A stretch of DNA of 64,000 nt from Gadus chalcogrammus (lineage: Eukaryota > Chordata > Actinopteri > Gadiformes > Gadidae), in contig NC_079431.1 of NCBI RefSeq assembly GCF_026213295.1, positions 9,918,573 to 9,982,572 of the forward strand. Reading direction: 5' to 3'. The position numbers were made by a program, and so were the translations under genes. The notes beneath the pieces were generated by a model. It saw only the letters and a program-made list of their open reading frames with translations. It did not search any database and had not been told where the DNA came from. Positions 1-37,539 of the stretch are shown here, piece after piece; the stretch's first letter is position 1, and each line of letters opens with the position of its first letter.

Positions 1-58
1 TGCAGTAGGTAGGTCCTTCGCCCGAGCTTCGCCTCTGTTGTCTCTGGTGGAGTAGTCT
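1..58 (-). other. vwc2l: Start of the vwc2l 3' UTR (cut by the window edge)
   Basis: These bases directly follow the TAG stop at 61-59 on the minus strand. They are non-coding, and the poly(A) site lies outside the window. Confidence 0.7.
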
Positions 59-17213
<17,155 letters not shown>

Positions 17214-17265
17214 CTGCAATCAGGGGAAAGTCGAAAACAATGCATAGCATAATATACATCAGAGT

Positions 17266-17290
17266 ACAACAAACATGCGATGTTTGTTGT
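17266..17290. repeat. 11-bp inverted repeat upstream of vwc2l
   Basis: ACAACAAACAT (17266-17276) and ATGTTTGTTGT (17280-17290) are perfect reverse complements around GCG. The repeat sits just outside the proposed 5' UTR acceptor and is followed by a G13 run at 17300-17312. Confidence 0.85.
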
Positions 17291-17348
17291 ATGGGGGTAG
17301 GGGGGGGGGGGGCGAACTATTTGATGTTATATCATTTAAAAAAAAAAA

Positions 17349-17452
17349 AGGTGCGTGTGTGCTTGTGCGCGCGCGTGCGTTCGTACTTGTATGTAGGGCT
17401 ACGTGTAAGTGCGGACGCGGGCACGCATGTGTGCACGCGCGTGTGTGTGGAC
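17349..17452. repeat. Alternating purine-pyrimidine GT/GC-rich tract
   Basis: The sequence is dominated by GTGTGTGC, GCGCGCGTGCG and GCACGCGCGTGTGTG strings between the two proposed 5' exons of vwc2l. Such tracts are prone to Z-DNA. No coding signal. Confidence 0.7.
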
Positions 17453-17915
17453 TACGGATCATGACACTGGGCAAGCAAATGACATCATTAGGTGCTGGAG
17501 AAAAGATGAACGCGACGGTGTGAAGCCGAAATAATGGCTTCTCCACTCACAACTCATGTGCATGGATTTAATTAAAATCTCGACATAGGCTGCATGAAAC
17601 CAACAGGTATCCAACACAACATGAGCCTGTTGTGGTTATTCCCTTGCAAGTCTATGCCTCGTCATATGGGTAACACGCCCTTTTAACCAAATGCACATTT
17701 TTTTTAACCTGCATATAGTAAAAATGCGCAATAGGCTTTAGGCTGACATACTTGGTCCCTTGCAGAGAGGCGGTAGGGAAGAAGGGGGGTTGTATTCTTA
17801 TTTGGGATTATTAATGCTTTCAGTGTTATGCATTCCCCCATGGTAAAGCACCACACGAAGCACGGCGACGCTACAGGTTTTAGGACATGATGGGGGGATT
17901 CGTCTGCGAACTCAC

Positions 17916-18960
<1,045 letters not shown>

Positions 18961-19049
18961 CCAGCCGCTAACAGAGAGCTCTCACTCAGCCCCCCCCCCC
19001 CCACACACACACACACCCTCTTCTTCTTCTATAGCTTCTCTGTCCGTTG

Positions 19050-22226
<3,177 letters not shown>

Positions 22227-23399
22227 TTTTGGATCTTACAAAATGTTGTAATCCGTCTCATTTTTTTGAATTCGGCCACATTGGAATGTTGACAAAAACT
22301 AATTGAATCAACAGGGTTAGACTGAACACATTATTCCATCAGATGCTTGTTATTATCTGTTGCTCAGTGCAGAGGAGGTTAACTAGCTGCAACAGCTCGC
22401 TACAGCTGTTGATAACCGCCGCTGGTAGCACACCAATCCAAGTTGCATGTTGTTCATTACATACCTCACCTTGCGAAGCATCCGGATTCGCCGGGTCACT
22501 TTCACGCAGGAATCTTGCCAGGCTATCCGCTTGTGGCCAAACCACAGTGTTGCGGAACAATCACAGCCTATCAGGAGCTACGTGAGCTGTGTGATTTGTG
22601 ATAGACGGTGATAGAGGTGGTTATTTTCACCTGCAAACAATTTTCTGAAAGAGCCTGCCCTTTCCCGAACTGTTTGTAAGGAGATCCCAGATTGTTCAGT
22701 GCCACAAACCATCTGGCACGTCAGGTTAATATCCATCCTCTGAAAAAAAAATCACAATGCATATGAATGGTAATAGAATAATAGAAAATAGCCCTTAAAA
22801 CAATACAGATTAAGAAAAATCGAACACATGGTGTTCTGTACATACATGGTGTATGTACTTTGTATATAATCCTACAAAATGCATCCATTTCATCATTATC
22901 AACACCGGTTCAGTGACGTCATCTGTTTCATACATTAACTGGAGTTCGGGGTTTATGTTTTTAACAAGAAAAAAAGGTTGGTTGGTGATGGCGTTCTTTT
23001 TATACCTGCTTTTAAGTCCTTGAAACACCATTCCTATTTAGAAATGGCCCAGGGAGTTTAGCCCCGCAAGACTAATTGTACTTTAATTAATGTTAGTAGT
23101 GTGAAATGAATGTGAGTAGTCTGCTTCAATGCCTAAAAACATTACAATTATTATGCACTAATTATGATGTTCCATGAAAGAGATAATTATTTATTCTCAT
23201 TTTTTCAGCTTTTTTAAATTTTTGCTTTTAACTACCGGAGTAATTTAGCCCACTTAGGGGAAATATAATGCAGGTGAATGGCAGCCAGCAGGATTATAAA
23301 TGTGCTTCTAACCACAAAAGCATTCTTGAATGTCAATAGTACATTGAGAGTATGCCATCTATTCATTATTACACTAAATGCATTTGAAGACTGCTATGG

Positions 23400-23930
23400 T
23401 TGGTTTGATGTGGTGGTAAGTTAGGGGTTCTGGTGATGGTAAATTAGTGCTGGGGTTGAGAAAGGGGGTACTTTGAATTAGGTGTGTGTGTGGGGGGGGG
23501 GGGGGGGGGATTAGGGGTTGTGGAGAAGGGCTGGAGTTGAGTTTGGGGTTTGTGTGTTGGTGGTTTATAGGAGATGGTAAGGTGGTGGTTAAGGAGTTGT
23601 GGTGAGGGTGGGGTGTGTGATGGGTTAATGATACGTTTGGGGATTTGGAGTCTTATGGTGGTGGTGCAAAGGTGAGGAAGGTAAGTTAGGAGTGTCGGTG
23701 AGGGGGAGGGGTGTTAAGTTTGGGATAGTGATGAAGTGGTGATGGTAAGTTGGGGAAGGTGGTGAGGTGGGGCTGGTAGTGACAGTAAGTTTGGGATGGT
23801 GATGAGGTTGGGTTGGTATGTTTGGGATGGTGGTTAGTTGGGGATGGTGGAAGAAGTGATGCAAAGTTAATGGTGGTGGTGACTGAGGTAGGGGTGTTGG
23901 TGAGGTGGTCGTTGCTGTGTTTGCAGGACC
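23400..23930 (+). repeat. G/T-rich degenerate minisatellite (GGTGGT, GTTTGGGATGGTGATGAG variants)
   Basis: About 530 bases in which the plus strand is nearly devoid of C. It is built from variants of GATGGTGATGAGG, TTTGGGATGGTG and AAGTTGGGG, and includes an 18-base G run at 23492-23509. Many closely spaced GGG runs give quadruplex potential. Histidine/proline/threonine frames on the complement are artefacts of composition. Confidence 0.8.
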
Positions 23931-26161
23931 AGAGTCAGTTTCAGGTGAGGAGGTGGAGCGAGGAGGGAATACGCCACTCTGGCGTATTTTGTGACACCCT
24001 TACACACACGAATCAGAGCCGGCTCTGTGCCAACACTCCCCAGTGGATGGGAGCGTTTTCCAAGAGTTAGGCTAAGAGCTCTTCTCTTTCCCCACAGGGG
24101 CCCGATCGAGGCTTTCTCTCAGTCGCTCCCTCCCAAAGGCTGACACTATTTCTCCACCATGGGGGGAAGGAAGGCACAGAGTATGACGCTTCAGTCAACA
24201 TGGCTCACAAGGACTCTGCTGGTATAATCATGCAAATAATGTTGAAGTAAAAAAGGGAGATGACCTGCAGGGATAATTTGGTGCATGGAATATATTATAT
24301 TGGTTGGAGTTGGAGTGAAATTGTTATATGCAGCCCATGATAATACATATTGAAAATGTGTCGGATGTGTCTAGAGGCAATAAGGAAACCTGGCAGCTTT
24401 ATGGTTTGTCGCAACCCACTATTTCGGTGGCAAGAATACTTCATTGCTACTTGATAATTAAAGAATGAGTAATTTATGGAGGCTAGTGAGCAGTATATAT
24501 AGTGTTGGATTTTAAGTTGATTTGTGCTATTTGGCAATGTCAATAAGTAAATTAGCTGATAATGAGCTGTATTTCTATAAATTGATAATATTTCAGTATC
24601 TTTATATTATAATACGTCAATAGGGTTGGTAGAATTTCAAAACCAATGATAATTTGTATGTTAAATCTGTATATCTATATATTTTCAGATTGTCTATCAT
24701 AATTCTAGTCTAGGCTCCACAATTAGAAAATTGGCTTGCGTATTAGTCATTGAACCACATGCATGCTGTACACAGCATGAGTTTCATCAATGTTCTACAG
24801 TTTCGCCAGGTCTTAATACATATTTAATTTCCTTTTTTGACCGGGTTTAGTACATGCGTCATGTAATGTGCTACGTACCCCTGCAGAGTGCAAGAGGCCA
24901 CAGCGAGGCTGTGCCCTGCCTCTGACTGCTCCGAAAGACATGGTTGTTAACCATCCAGGCAGTTGTGCGTAGCGGAGGACCTCATCACATTTCAGAATAC
25001 TAATCAGACACATTGGAAATGTTCCCCGTGATCCGTCAGCCAATGTGGCTGATGTATATGCCGCGATAGAAGGAGTCTCGAAGGATGTCATGTTATTAGT
25101 GTAATCTATTCACGGGCAATCATCCCATATTATTCCACTCCCCAAGGACGTGAACTACTGAACTATGCTGGTCGGTGTCTTCCATGAGCAGATCGCTACC
25201 GTGTGACCAACAACAACAACCCAGAGGAACTTTAACAAAGGAAAAAGGGGATGAAGAGAACGGTTGCAGTCCTTGCACTTCCTCAATGTTGCAACCCTGA
25301 TAAACAAGCTATTTGAACCTTACTTACTCTTTTGCTAAAGTGGCCTTTAGTAGGTTGTTATCAGACCAACACAGGCCGCTGGAGACGTTATGAATGATAC
25401 ACTTAAAATACTGATCAAAAGTCACAATGCTTCAGGCCGAGCACGTAGCCTAAATCATAGGCTGGCTACAGATGATTCACCGCAACAATGTCAAGTTAAA
25501 CCAGTAAATATGTTTTAAATCAAAGATATTCATTCAAATGAAAAAAATCCCGTGGATTATCGTTCCAGGAAGTCCATCCCTTTGGCCTTCACCCTGAGAC
25601 AGTAGGCCTAGCAGCGACGCCAGCTAGCTAAGTAAGGGTGTTTTTTATAAGTCCTCCCTCTAACCATCAGTCATTACCGGTAACTCCTCAGATAACAATG
25701 ATCAGGGCAGCGCTCTTTGCAATCATTGCCCGCATTGACTCTAGTTTCCCTCCCCCTCCCCCCCTCATTACACCATCACCTCTCTCGTTTCTCGGCCGCC
25801 GGTTTCTCCCCTGATGGAATAGCTATGCAGAACGATGATCGAGGGAGTCCTGCCGCTCGCAGCGAGGATTTGATGTGCAATACGGAAGGCATTCAGCTGA
25901 TTGAAGGGAAATGGTGCTTTGCATACAGAGGGGGGAAACCCGCAGACCTCATTATAGACCGCCAAAAGGAAAGAGAAATGGCAAATGAGTGACAGTCGTG
26001 GCGGGCCAAAGGAAAGCCTCTGTAATTACATGAGGTCAAATACGGAGCGCTTCGGGGTCTCTTCACAGCACAGAGTACAACAATGGAAGGAACGTCCAAA
26101 ATATGTCATTGTTATGGTTAAGAAGTGTACTGCTTTTAAGGTGTATATTCTTGAACAGAAG

Positions 26162-26188
26162 TTCTTACCACATATTTTGTGGTAAGAA
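26162..26188. repeat. 11-bp perfect inverted repeat, 5-base loop
   Basis: TTCTTACCACA (26162-26172) pairs with TGTGGTAAGAA (26178-26188) around TATTT. No T or A run suggests a terminator, and no nearby gene uses it. Confidence 0.85.
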
Positions 26189-28414
26189 AAGTACATAATA
26201 AACCTTGACATCCATGCAAAGTGTATTCTAAATACAGCAATATATATATGTACTTCTGTACCAACCCTTGCTTCAATATATTATGAACCGCATTATACCA
26301 ACTCTATGTATTTTAGCAACTTTGAGTGAGGTAGACAACGTAGCAAAAAAAAAGTGAACTTGTGATTCAACATCTCACTTAGGCTACATCTCTGAGACTC
26401 TTGGTGGTGTTCCTTGCCTTCCTGCTGAAAACCAGTGAAATTAGGACACCCAGGAGAAAACTCCCCATCATTTCCTGGGGCTCAATTTGTCAACCAGTTG
26501 GTTCATTATTCTATTCCACACTGTTAATTTTAATTTATGTGTGAAAGGTGGCTATTTAGTACTAAAGAATGTGATTGTAGGAGTGAATGAGTAGGAGTGT
26601 GAAGGATACTGTCAGAGTGACACTCACTAGTAGACCGTACCTCTACAGTTGAATGCTGTGTTGCTGCTAACAAATACATTCTCACTTTAATTGTTGGCTC
26701 TCAAGAATAAATTTAGCCCAGTTTGAATCAATTACAATGTTTTAGTTATATAATTTATATAGTTACATAATTCAATCTTAAAACAGTTAATGCACTATAT
26801 ATGTGTGCCTTTACATATTCTCAATGCTTAAGAGTTCAAATAATACTTTCACTTTGTTATTGTCTTACCTGTATCCGGGTCAGAACAGAGGTCAGAGAGT
26901 ACTTTACAAGTAGCCTAACTGCAAGTTTCTCAACTATGTACAATGGCACTGCTGGGTATGTTGTCACGTTTTCCACACGATACAAATAGACACGTAGACT
27001 AGCGTTTGTTTGTAAAGCATCAGAATCTAATCGAAAAAGGACGTTTCAATGTTTACTTTAGCTGTTTCTCCAGTTAAGGTATGCTATGCGTAGATCGCTA
27101 ATCGCGTGGCGCGTCCAACCATAGACATCCAACACCTGCACCGTGCCTCTGGCTCCGGGTGATCCCCTTGACCGAACGTCGCTCAAGACCTCCTGGCACC
27201 TCTGGAATCGGGGACACGCTACTTCTACACATGGATTAACGTGAGTGAAATACTTAGTTTGTCTCAAAGGGTTTACACTTTACAACGCACTTTGAGCGTA
27301 CACTGAAGCATCATCAGTCCTCCGACGTAGCGACACGGTTCATTGTCTGTGTCAAAGTAAATAGTTTCTTTATTTTGATGAACTCCTCTGGTGCGGTTTG
27401 GTTATTAATGAGCTTTTTGATATTGTAGGTGAACCATATCGTTATATTCACAAAACTTCTTCGCGAATTTTTTTAGTTTTCTTTGCATGAAAAATTATCA
27501 TTTAAATCCAAAAACAACATGTGTAATCCAGGGCATATAAAGACTGGGACCAGAAAATAATTACTTTCTCCATTGAAACACATTCATATTTTTCGATCTC
27601 ATAGGTCCCATTAGCGCGGAAGAGGCGTGACTTCGCGACTCTATGCTCATCCATGTGTCCACGTGATGACATTACTTGGAAGAAATACTCCTGACATTTT
27701 TAACACTACATGGCATGCCTGTAGCCTACATGATCTTAAAACACATTTTAACACTGGAGAAATGGCAGTCGAAATAGGATCTCTCACTCTCCCCTGTGTG
27801 CTGTGTCTGAGACATCCAGTGGGCGTTCAAACAATGTTCATCCTACCCTGAGAGCAGGCCCATAAAAGAGAGAACTTGCTCACAGTCTGTCTCTGGCACC
27901 TCCTGAGTGCGGTACTCAGACAAGACTTCCGTTTGGGGGGTGCTGGTAATTCACCTTTGGTTTGCTTTGTAGTTGGATGTCTCGTGTTGTTTTGGTTTGC
28001 TCACTGCAACCTGCTGGTTTGACAACGCGGTGTGCTTGGCCCAGTCGTCTCCCCTTCTTCTGTTTGTTCTGATCTCCAGACCTTGTTTGTTGTTAGGCTG
28101 TATTTTTTTAATGCATACACTGGTCCATCATCCAATTGTTGCTTGGGTAGTTGGTCAATTATGTCAATGCATCATTTGTTTTGTGTCTGCAAACCAATAT
28201 TTGACAACTGTGTACAGCAGTGTTTCCGAAACTTTTTCCATCGCGACCCAATTCACAATAGGCCTCATCTATAAAATCGTGAACAAATTTGTGCATAAAT
28301 CACAACTTTGTTTAATGCATGTGCCACTTGCTATTGAAAACATACAACACGTATTAAATACTCTGCCCTAAATGAGACAATGCAAATGTGTTTTTAGGTT
28401 CAATTTATTTGGCG

Positions 28415-28456
28415 ACCCAATTCAAATCTGTGGGTCACGGGAGATTTGAATTGGGT
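28415..28456. repeat. 15-bp perfect inverted repeat next to a CA microsatellite
   Basis: ACCCAATTCAAATCT (28415-28429) is the exact complement of AGATTTGAATTGGGT (28442-28456). An imperfect extra copy of CGACCCAATTCA occurs at about 28245. The context (GTGTTTCC...CATCGCGACCC at about 28221) resembles hAT-type non-autonomous elements, but matching target duplications were not found. Confidence 0.75.
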
Positions 28457-28463
28457 GTACAGC

Positions 28464-28597
<134 letters not shown>

Positions 28598-29231
28598 GGT
28601 TGGGGATCCTTGAAATATCCTACAACTGGTGTCAGTGATTTGAGTATATGACACTGAGTAATGAAAAGGTCAGGACAAATGTATTAGCTTTTTCCTGCTG
28701 TGTTTGTAGGTGTCAAAAGGAACATTTTTTTGTCTGATTTAGTAATTTGAGTCCACAGATTATGAATTCCGTAACGCTCCACAGTTTTATGAGAAGAATT
28801 GAGGCGAACACCAGGGGGTATAAAAAAAAAATAGATTCACATGATAATAATAATCACGATTCTTATCTTTGAATCGTTTCACAAGCTCCAAAAACCCCCC
28901 AACAGCTATTTCATTAGAGTGTTTAGATTATTGCAATTGTTCATTTGCCACACCCCCTTTCCTAGCGCACAGCTGACTGCAGTAGCTCCTGAAATTAGCC
29001 CCCCTCTGTACTGAATCATGAAATCGATTTTTAATAGAGTTGTGACCCCATGAATCAAATCTAATCGAAGCGTGACACACCAAAATAATCACACCCTCTC
29101 GTGTAACGGTGTTCACACCACAAGGTTTTAGCCATATTTTTCAGTCAGTGACATATGTTTTGGAAATCAAAGGAAAGAATACCCCCGCCCGGCGGCATAT
29201 CGTGGCGTGCACAAGGGGGAAGAGTCTGAGA

Positions 29232-29904
29232 TAGTTATGTAATGGTTACCGGTGTAACGGTAAACCGCGATAAAAATGTTGTCAATGACAATTACCGTTT
29301 TCATTTCAAATAACATTATTATCGCGGTGGATAACCGCGCCCGCGGTGTGGAAACCGTGTTCCTAAATCCTTCCCAGCGATTCATCCAAGTCCCCTGAAG
29401 TTGCCGCGCAGGCGCACTGTGTAGCCTTCAACATAAGGTTTTTAAGTTTCTTGAAGTTGGTATCATGGCGGAAGGAGGAGACGACAGCGCTCAAGACATC
29501 CATCAGCCTTCTAATAGGGATGTGCGTTTCTTGCAAAAATACTATTCAGTATTCGAATAATATTCGATAATCGGTCAATCAAGACCCCCTCACATTCGCA
29601 CGCACGCACAAACCCCAAAAAATATTATTCACCACCGGAAGTTGTGAAGGCCCATGCAAGTGAACAGAGCGTTCAATAGCATTGAGAAGAGCCGTGTAAT
29701 AAATAACGATAGTCATATTCATTATTCGATATACTACGTGACTCCGACTATTCGACGATCGTTGCCCATCCCTACCTTCTAAGAGGAATAAGTCTGAAAT
29801 ATGGGCATATTTTGGGTATTAAAAATGCTGCGACAATACCGAAAACCGGGATAATTTTGGTCACAATAACCGTGAGGTTAAAATTCCATACCGTAACATC
29901 CCTA
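29232..29904 (+). mobile_element. hAT-superfamily DNA transposon, internally deleted (outer element)
   Basis: The imperfect terminal inverted repeats (TAGTTATGTAATGGT at the left; complement TAGGGATGTTACGGT at the right) are flanked by identical 8-bp duplications, GTCTGAGA (29224-29231 and 29905-29912). These are hAT hallmarks. Inside, an ATG at 29465 opens a short frame (MAEGGDDSAQ...). Skipping the inner insertion, the frame continues to KSEIWAYFGY at 29791-29819, resembling the start of a BED-type zinc finger of hAT transposases, then stops at TAA (29820). So this is a deletion derivative keeping only the first codons of a transposase. It is interrupted by a second hAT element. Confidence 0.88.
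29515..29774. mobile_element. hAT-like MITE (260 bp) nested inside the outer hAT element
   Basis: The element starts TAGGGATGTGC and ends GCCCATCCCTA, with inverted termini TAGGGATG(T/G)GC. It is flanked by identical 8-bp duplications, CCTTCTAA (29507-29514 and 29775-29782). The interior is AT-rich with ATTCGA/TATTCG motifs and no coding capacity. It inserted into the transposase remnant of the outer element and is therefore younger. Confidence 0.9.
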
Positions 29905-30380
29905 GTCTGAGATGTTTGGAAGTGTCAATTGCTGTGTGTTTTTCATGACTTAACATACTTTATAGACCAGACAGACTCGTCAGGGAATCCTCCTTGTGAA
30001 ACATCTTGTAATGAGAAAGCCCTTGTTACTTGTCAGTCATGTAGTGTACCCTTCAAGATACCCAGTTACAAGAGAGACAGTTGTTTGATGTGTGCAGTAC
30101 AGCGATCTGATGACTATGAAAGTTGTGAATGTGTGGCGGCCATAAGTGACACAGGACTCAACACTTGGCACCCTTGTGCGTTGCAGGAGCACCTGTTGTA
30201 AGTGATGCTTGGGCTAATGGAGTTAAACACATAGCAACAGCTGGCTGGGTACTTGTTGAGCCCATAATCAGTCAGACATAGAAGAGGAACACTGAAGATG
30301 GATTCTGCCACCCTCTCCCCCACCCACCCCCCACCCACCCCCCTGCCTAAGCTTCTCCTGCTCCCCATCCCCGGATGTAT

Positions 30381-32208
<1,828 letters not shown>

Positions 32209-32247
32209 TGTCCGTCTGTCTGTCCGTCCGTCCGTCCGTCCGTCCGT
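32209..32247. repeat. (TGTC/CGTC)n tetranucleotide microsatellite
   Basis: TGTC, CGTC and TGTC units grade into about seven clean CGTC units. T/C variation at the first position suggests methyl-CpG decay in one direction. Confidence 0.93.
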
Positions 32248-32492
32248 AGAAAGGAACATACATTTCATTCAACCAATAAGATAATGGAGACAAAAAATTT
32301 TACCTTTCGTAATTGCTTTACAAATAAATAAGATATAATAGCGTTTTTGTTCCACTGTACTTTTGAAAGTTCAAGGATACAGAAAATGAAAGGTGCATGA
32401 CATTCACTGAATTTAATTTGGGGATAACATGGATCCCTACAGGTTTCCTCTTCCTGGTTCTCATTAATATTTTTGCAGTTTGGCTCAGTCAG

Positions 32493-34910
<2,418 letters not shown>

Positions 34911-35165
34911 AGCAGTTGTTTACATATTTATTATTTAATTTAATCAATGTTCAGTATACTTCCTCTTGAATGTCTGTAAGACGTTTGAGCAAGGCATTTG
35001 AAGTCATGGGAATCACAGCAGTTGTTTACGTATTTATTATTTTATTTAATCATTGTTCAGTATACTACCTCTCGAATGTTTGAGAGACGTTTGAAACAAG
35101 GCATTTGATGTGATGGGAATCATAGCAGTTGTTTATATTTTGTTTTATTCATTCAATGTTTAACG
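34911..35165. repeat. Tandem repeat, about 106-bp period, 2.4 copies
   Basis: AGCAGTTGTTTA begins copies at 34911, 35017 and 35124. Each continues through a TTTATT-rich segment, a CAATGTTCAGTATACT segment and an AAGGCATTTGA segment. Copies differ by several substitutions, so the array is not recent. Confidence 0.88.
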
Positions 35166-35555
35166 TAAAGCAATGTTGATTCTGTGAATGTTTGTCACCT
35201 ATTGTTCTGATAATAAATAATTGAATATTATAAACCAGAATTAACCTTCTGGTTTCTTTAGTGTACTGTCCTAAGGAGAGTACTCCTTAAACGTAAATTT
35301 AGTATTCTTATTAAATATATATCGGGATAATTATAGTACATGCTACACATGAAACTCCTAAGATGGCGCTATTATATTTGTTCGCTATCTCGGGATATTA
35401 GGCAATATCCCATGATTGCGATCTGAAACGACGGGATATTGCGTGACGGTTGTCTCGTCAGGCTAATATAAACAAATAAACCGCTAAAAAAAAAAAAAAA
35501 ATCCCGGCAAAAAGTGTTATCTTGTTTATTTTTGGAGTCTTCAAGTGTAGTAAAA

Positions 35556-35641
35556 CAATTATTCACCTCAGGCTCCGTGAATAGTGGGGAATAGCCCACT
35601 AGGCTATTCCCCACTATTCACTTAGTCTTCGGTAATAATTG
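35556..35641. repeat. Foldback hairpin (about 41-bp arms)
   Basis: The inner arms GAATAGTGGGGAATAGCC and GGCTATTCCCCACTATTC are perfect complements around CACTA (35595-35603 region). Imperfect pairing extends outward through CAATTATT at 35556 and AATAATTG at 35641. The fold is strong and typical of snapback transposon derivatives; no target duplication was identified. Confidence 0.85.
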
Positions 35642-35948
35642 TTAAATATCGATCATTATACAACAGTTAGTTCCGACCAAGTATTTTGATTTGACAAGAG
35701 GCATTCATGTGTACTGATAAAGAGTATAACAGCATTGGGACTTTTATTATACATGTATCACTCCGCTTTACAGATGTTCTCATAACCGTTAATGTTGTTA
35801 ACTAGCTGGTGTGTCTTTGTGTTGCTATGCAACAGTTCAGTCCCAGTCCAGTTGCGGATCAATTTATGTGGCGGAGCCAAATAAATCATGAAATAAACAA
35901 ACAAATCATAATCTGTTGTTGCTTATTGCTGTTGCTTGTAGAACTGTT

Positions 35949-36113
35949 GTATAAAGCAAAATCACACTCGAGGTCATGCTGTTGTACTGAATATCTGCAC
36001 GGCTGTGATTATCTTTGGCACTCGGCCTACAGCCTCGTACCTACGGCCCGAATCACAGCCCTGCTGATATTCAGTACAACAGCACTCCCTCTTGTGTGAT
36101 ATTGCTTAAATAT
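35949..36113. repeat. Second foldback repeat (about 165 bp overall)
   Basis: TGCTGTTGTACTGAATATC (from 35978) pairs with GATATTCAGTACAACAGCA (ending 36084). GGCTGTGATT pairs with AATCACAGCC. Outer imperfect pairing runs from TATAAAGCAAAATCACAC (about 35950) to GTGTGATATTGCTTA (about 36108). The centre CTCGGCCTACAGCCTCG is GC-rich. It lies 0.3 kb from the first foldback; both may belong to one element. Confidence 0.85.
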
Positions 36114-37300
36114 AAAAAAACATATTGTGGGGTCATTTTTGCTCATATCCAGCCCTATGAGTAGAGTTTTTGGACATAATGCACCACGATCGCAACCGTC
36201 CCTAATAACATTGACACTCGATCAATCATCATACTTCAAAAGGTATTGCAAGATGGATTTGGCTATGATCAGAGAGTACCATATTTTCTGGTCACTGCAT
36301 TTAAGAAGACAAAGGCCGCTAGTTTCAACACTTGTCATGAAAATACTGAGATTTTTTGAGATACTTATTCATCGTTTTTTTCATGTATTTACATCTAGGG
36401 AAAAATAAGCTTGGGTAATCATAGATATTTTTTCTCGGCAGCTTAACACTATTGTTGAATACACTGTTATTTTACTCTTCTAAACAGAATCAATATAGCA
36501 TAGGAGCACAGAGCACCTAAATGATAACATGAAAACAGTATGAAATAAAACCGCTGTTACTCCTAAAATAACTGCAGCACCACAATAATGATGGGAGGAA
36601 TCATTGGTAAGGCCGTGACCTACAGCATAGTCCAGAGGTAAACAAGGTTGGTAGAACCTTTTTTAAAAGAAGTCTAGGATAGTACATTGGGCTGCTGGGC
36701 CCTGTTAGCCATCGCTGTACAGTTATGAAATAACTAACCTAAGCGATTTCCATTAAGAAAGCATTGGTCCTAATTAGATGGGACATAAACGCTTTAGATG
36801 AGTCGATAAGCGGGAGCCGCCTAATGTGATCAGCAGCAGATTGAAAAGCTTTAATGCAAGGCATTAGCGACCGCCCGAATGGGATTGGAACCCTTTTTCG
36901 TGACATTAGCATGAGCTGGAGCGTCCCCAACATTGTGACCCATGAAAAATTGTCACAGCACCTTTTGATGCACTGAAGGGTACGTAACGTCTAGTTTACT
37001 GGACTGAATAAAGGTGACATATATTAATGGTGTTTTCCCAACAAGGTAAACATAGTATTTTAGTTCCAGAAAACATGTTTTTGAAGCTATTTGCTGGGAA
37101 ATAGCTTTTAGGAAAATAAATCTTGCCCTACCGCTATTCCCCTCTGTTTCAGTCCCTTCAGAATGCGCTGTTTCTGGTGTCTGTAGCTTTAATGCAAATG
37201 AGCTGCTGCCCATTAACCAATGAGCTGTCAGACTGAACCACAGCATGGAGGAGAAGGGATTGTTGCCGTTTTTGTGGACTCTGGAGCTCTATATCTATAA
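36114..37300. other. Intergenic stretch without recognisable genes
   Basis: This is ordinary AT-leaning sequence. Short frames on both strands have no recognisable domains. Confidence 0.6.
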
Positions 37301-37539
37301 TATAATAATATCTATGGGTATTTATATAATATTATACCTAATATCACGACCAGAAGCTATGTGCACTCGGATGATATTATGAATCATAAAGACTGCATCT
37401 GATGTCTCTGGCACTTCCACAACAAGTAAAGACTAGTGGGGGATATCTCGGACATGGTTGAGAAGAATTGGGGGAAAGGAACTTTGTCCTTGACTCTCTT
37501 GAAGTTCATGAACCGGGACCTGGAGGAACAAGGAATTGT

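Noticed and set aside
23625..23864. His/Pro/Thr-rich 79-codon frame
   Set aside because: Complement of the G/T-rich degenerate repeat; compositional artefact.
26162..26188. Bacterial-type terminator
   Set aside because: A hairpin is present, but the sequence is a vertebrate genome and there is no upstream gene; it is just an inverted repeat.
29507..29782. The 260-bp stretch as an intron of a transposase gene
   Set aside because: It is bounded by TAGGGATG inverted ends and duplicated CCTTCTAA, not by GT-AG splice sites, so it is an insertion.
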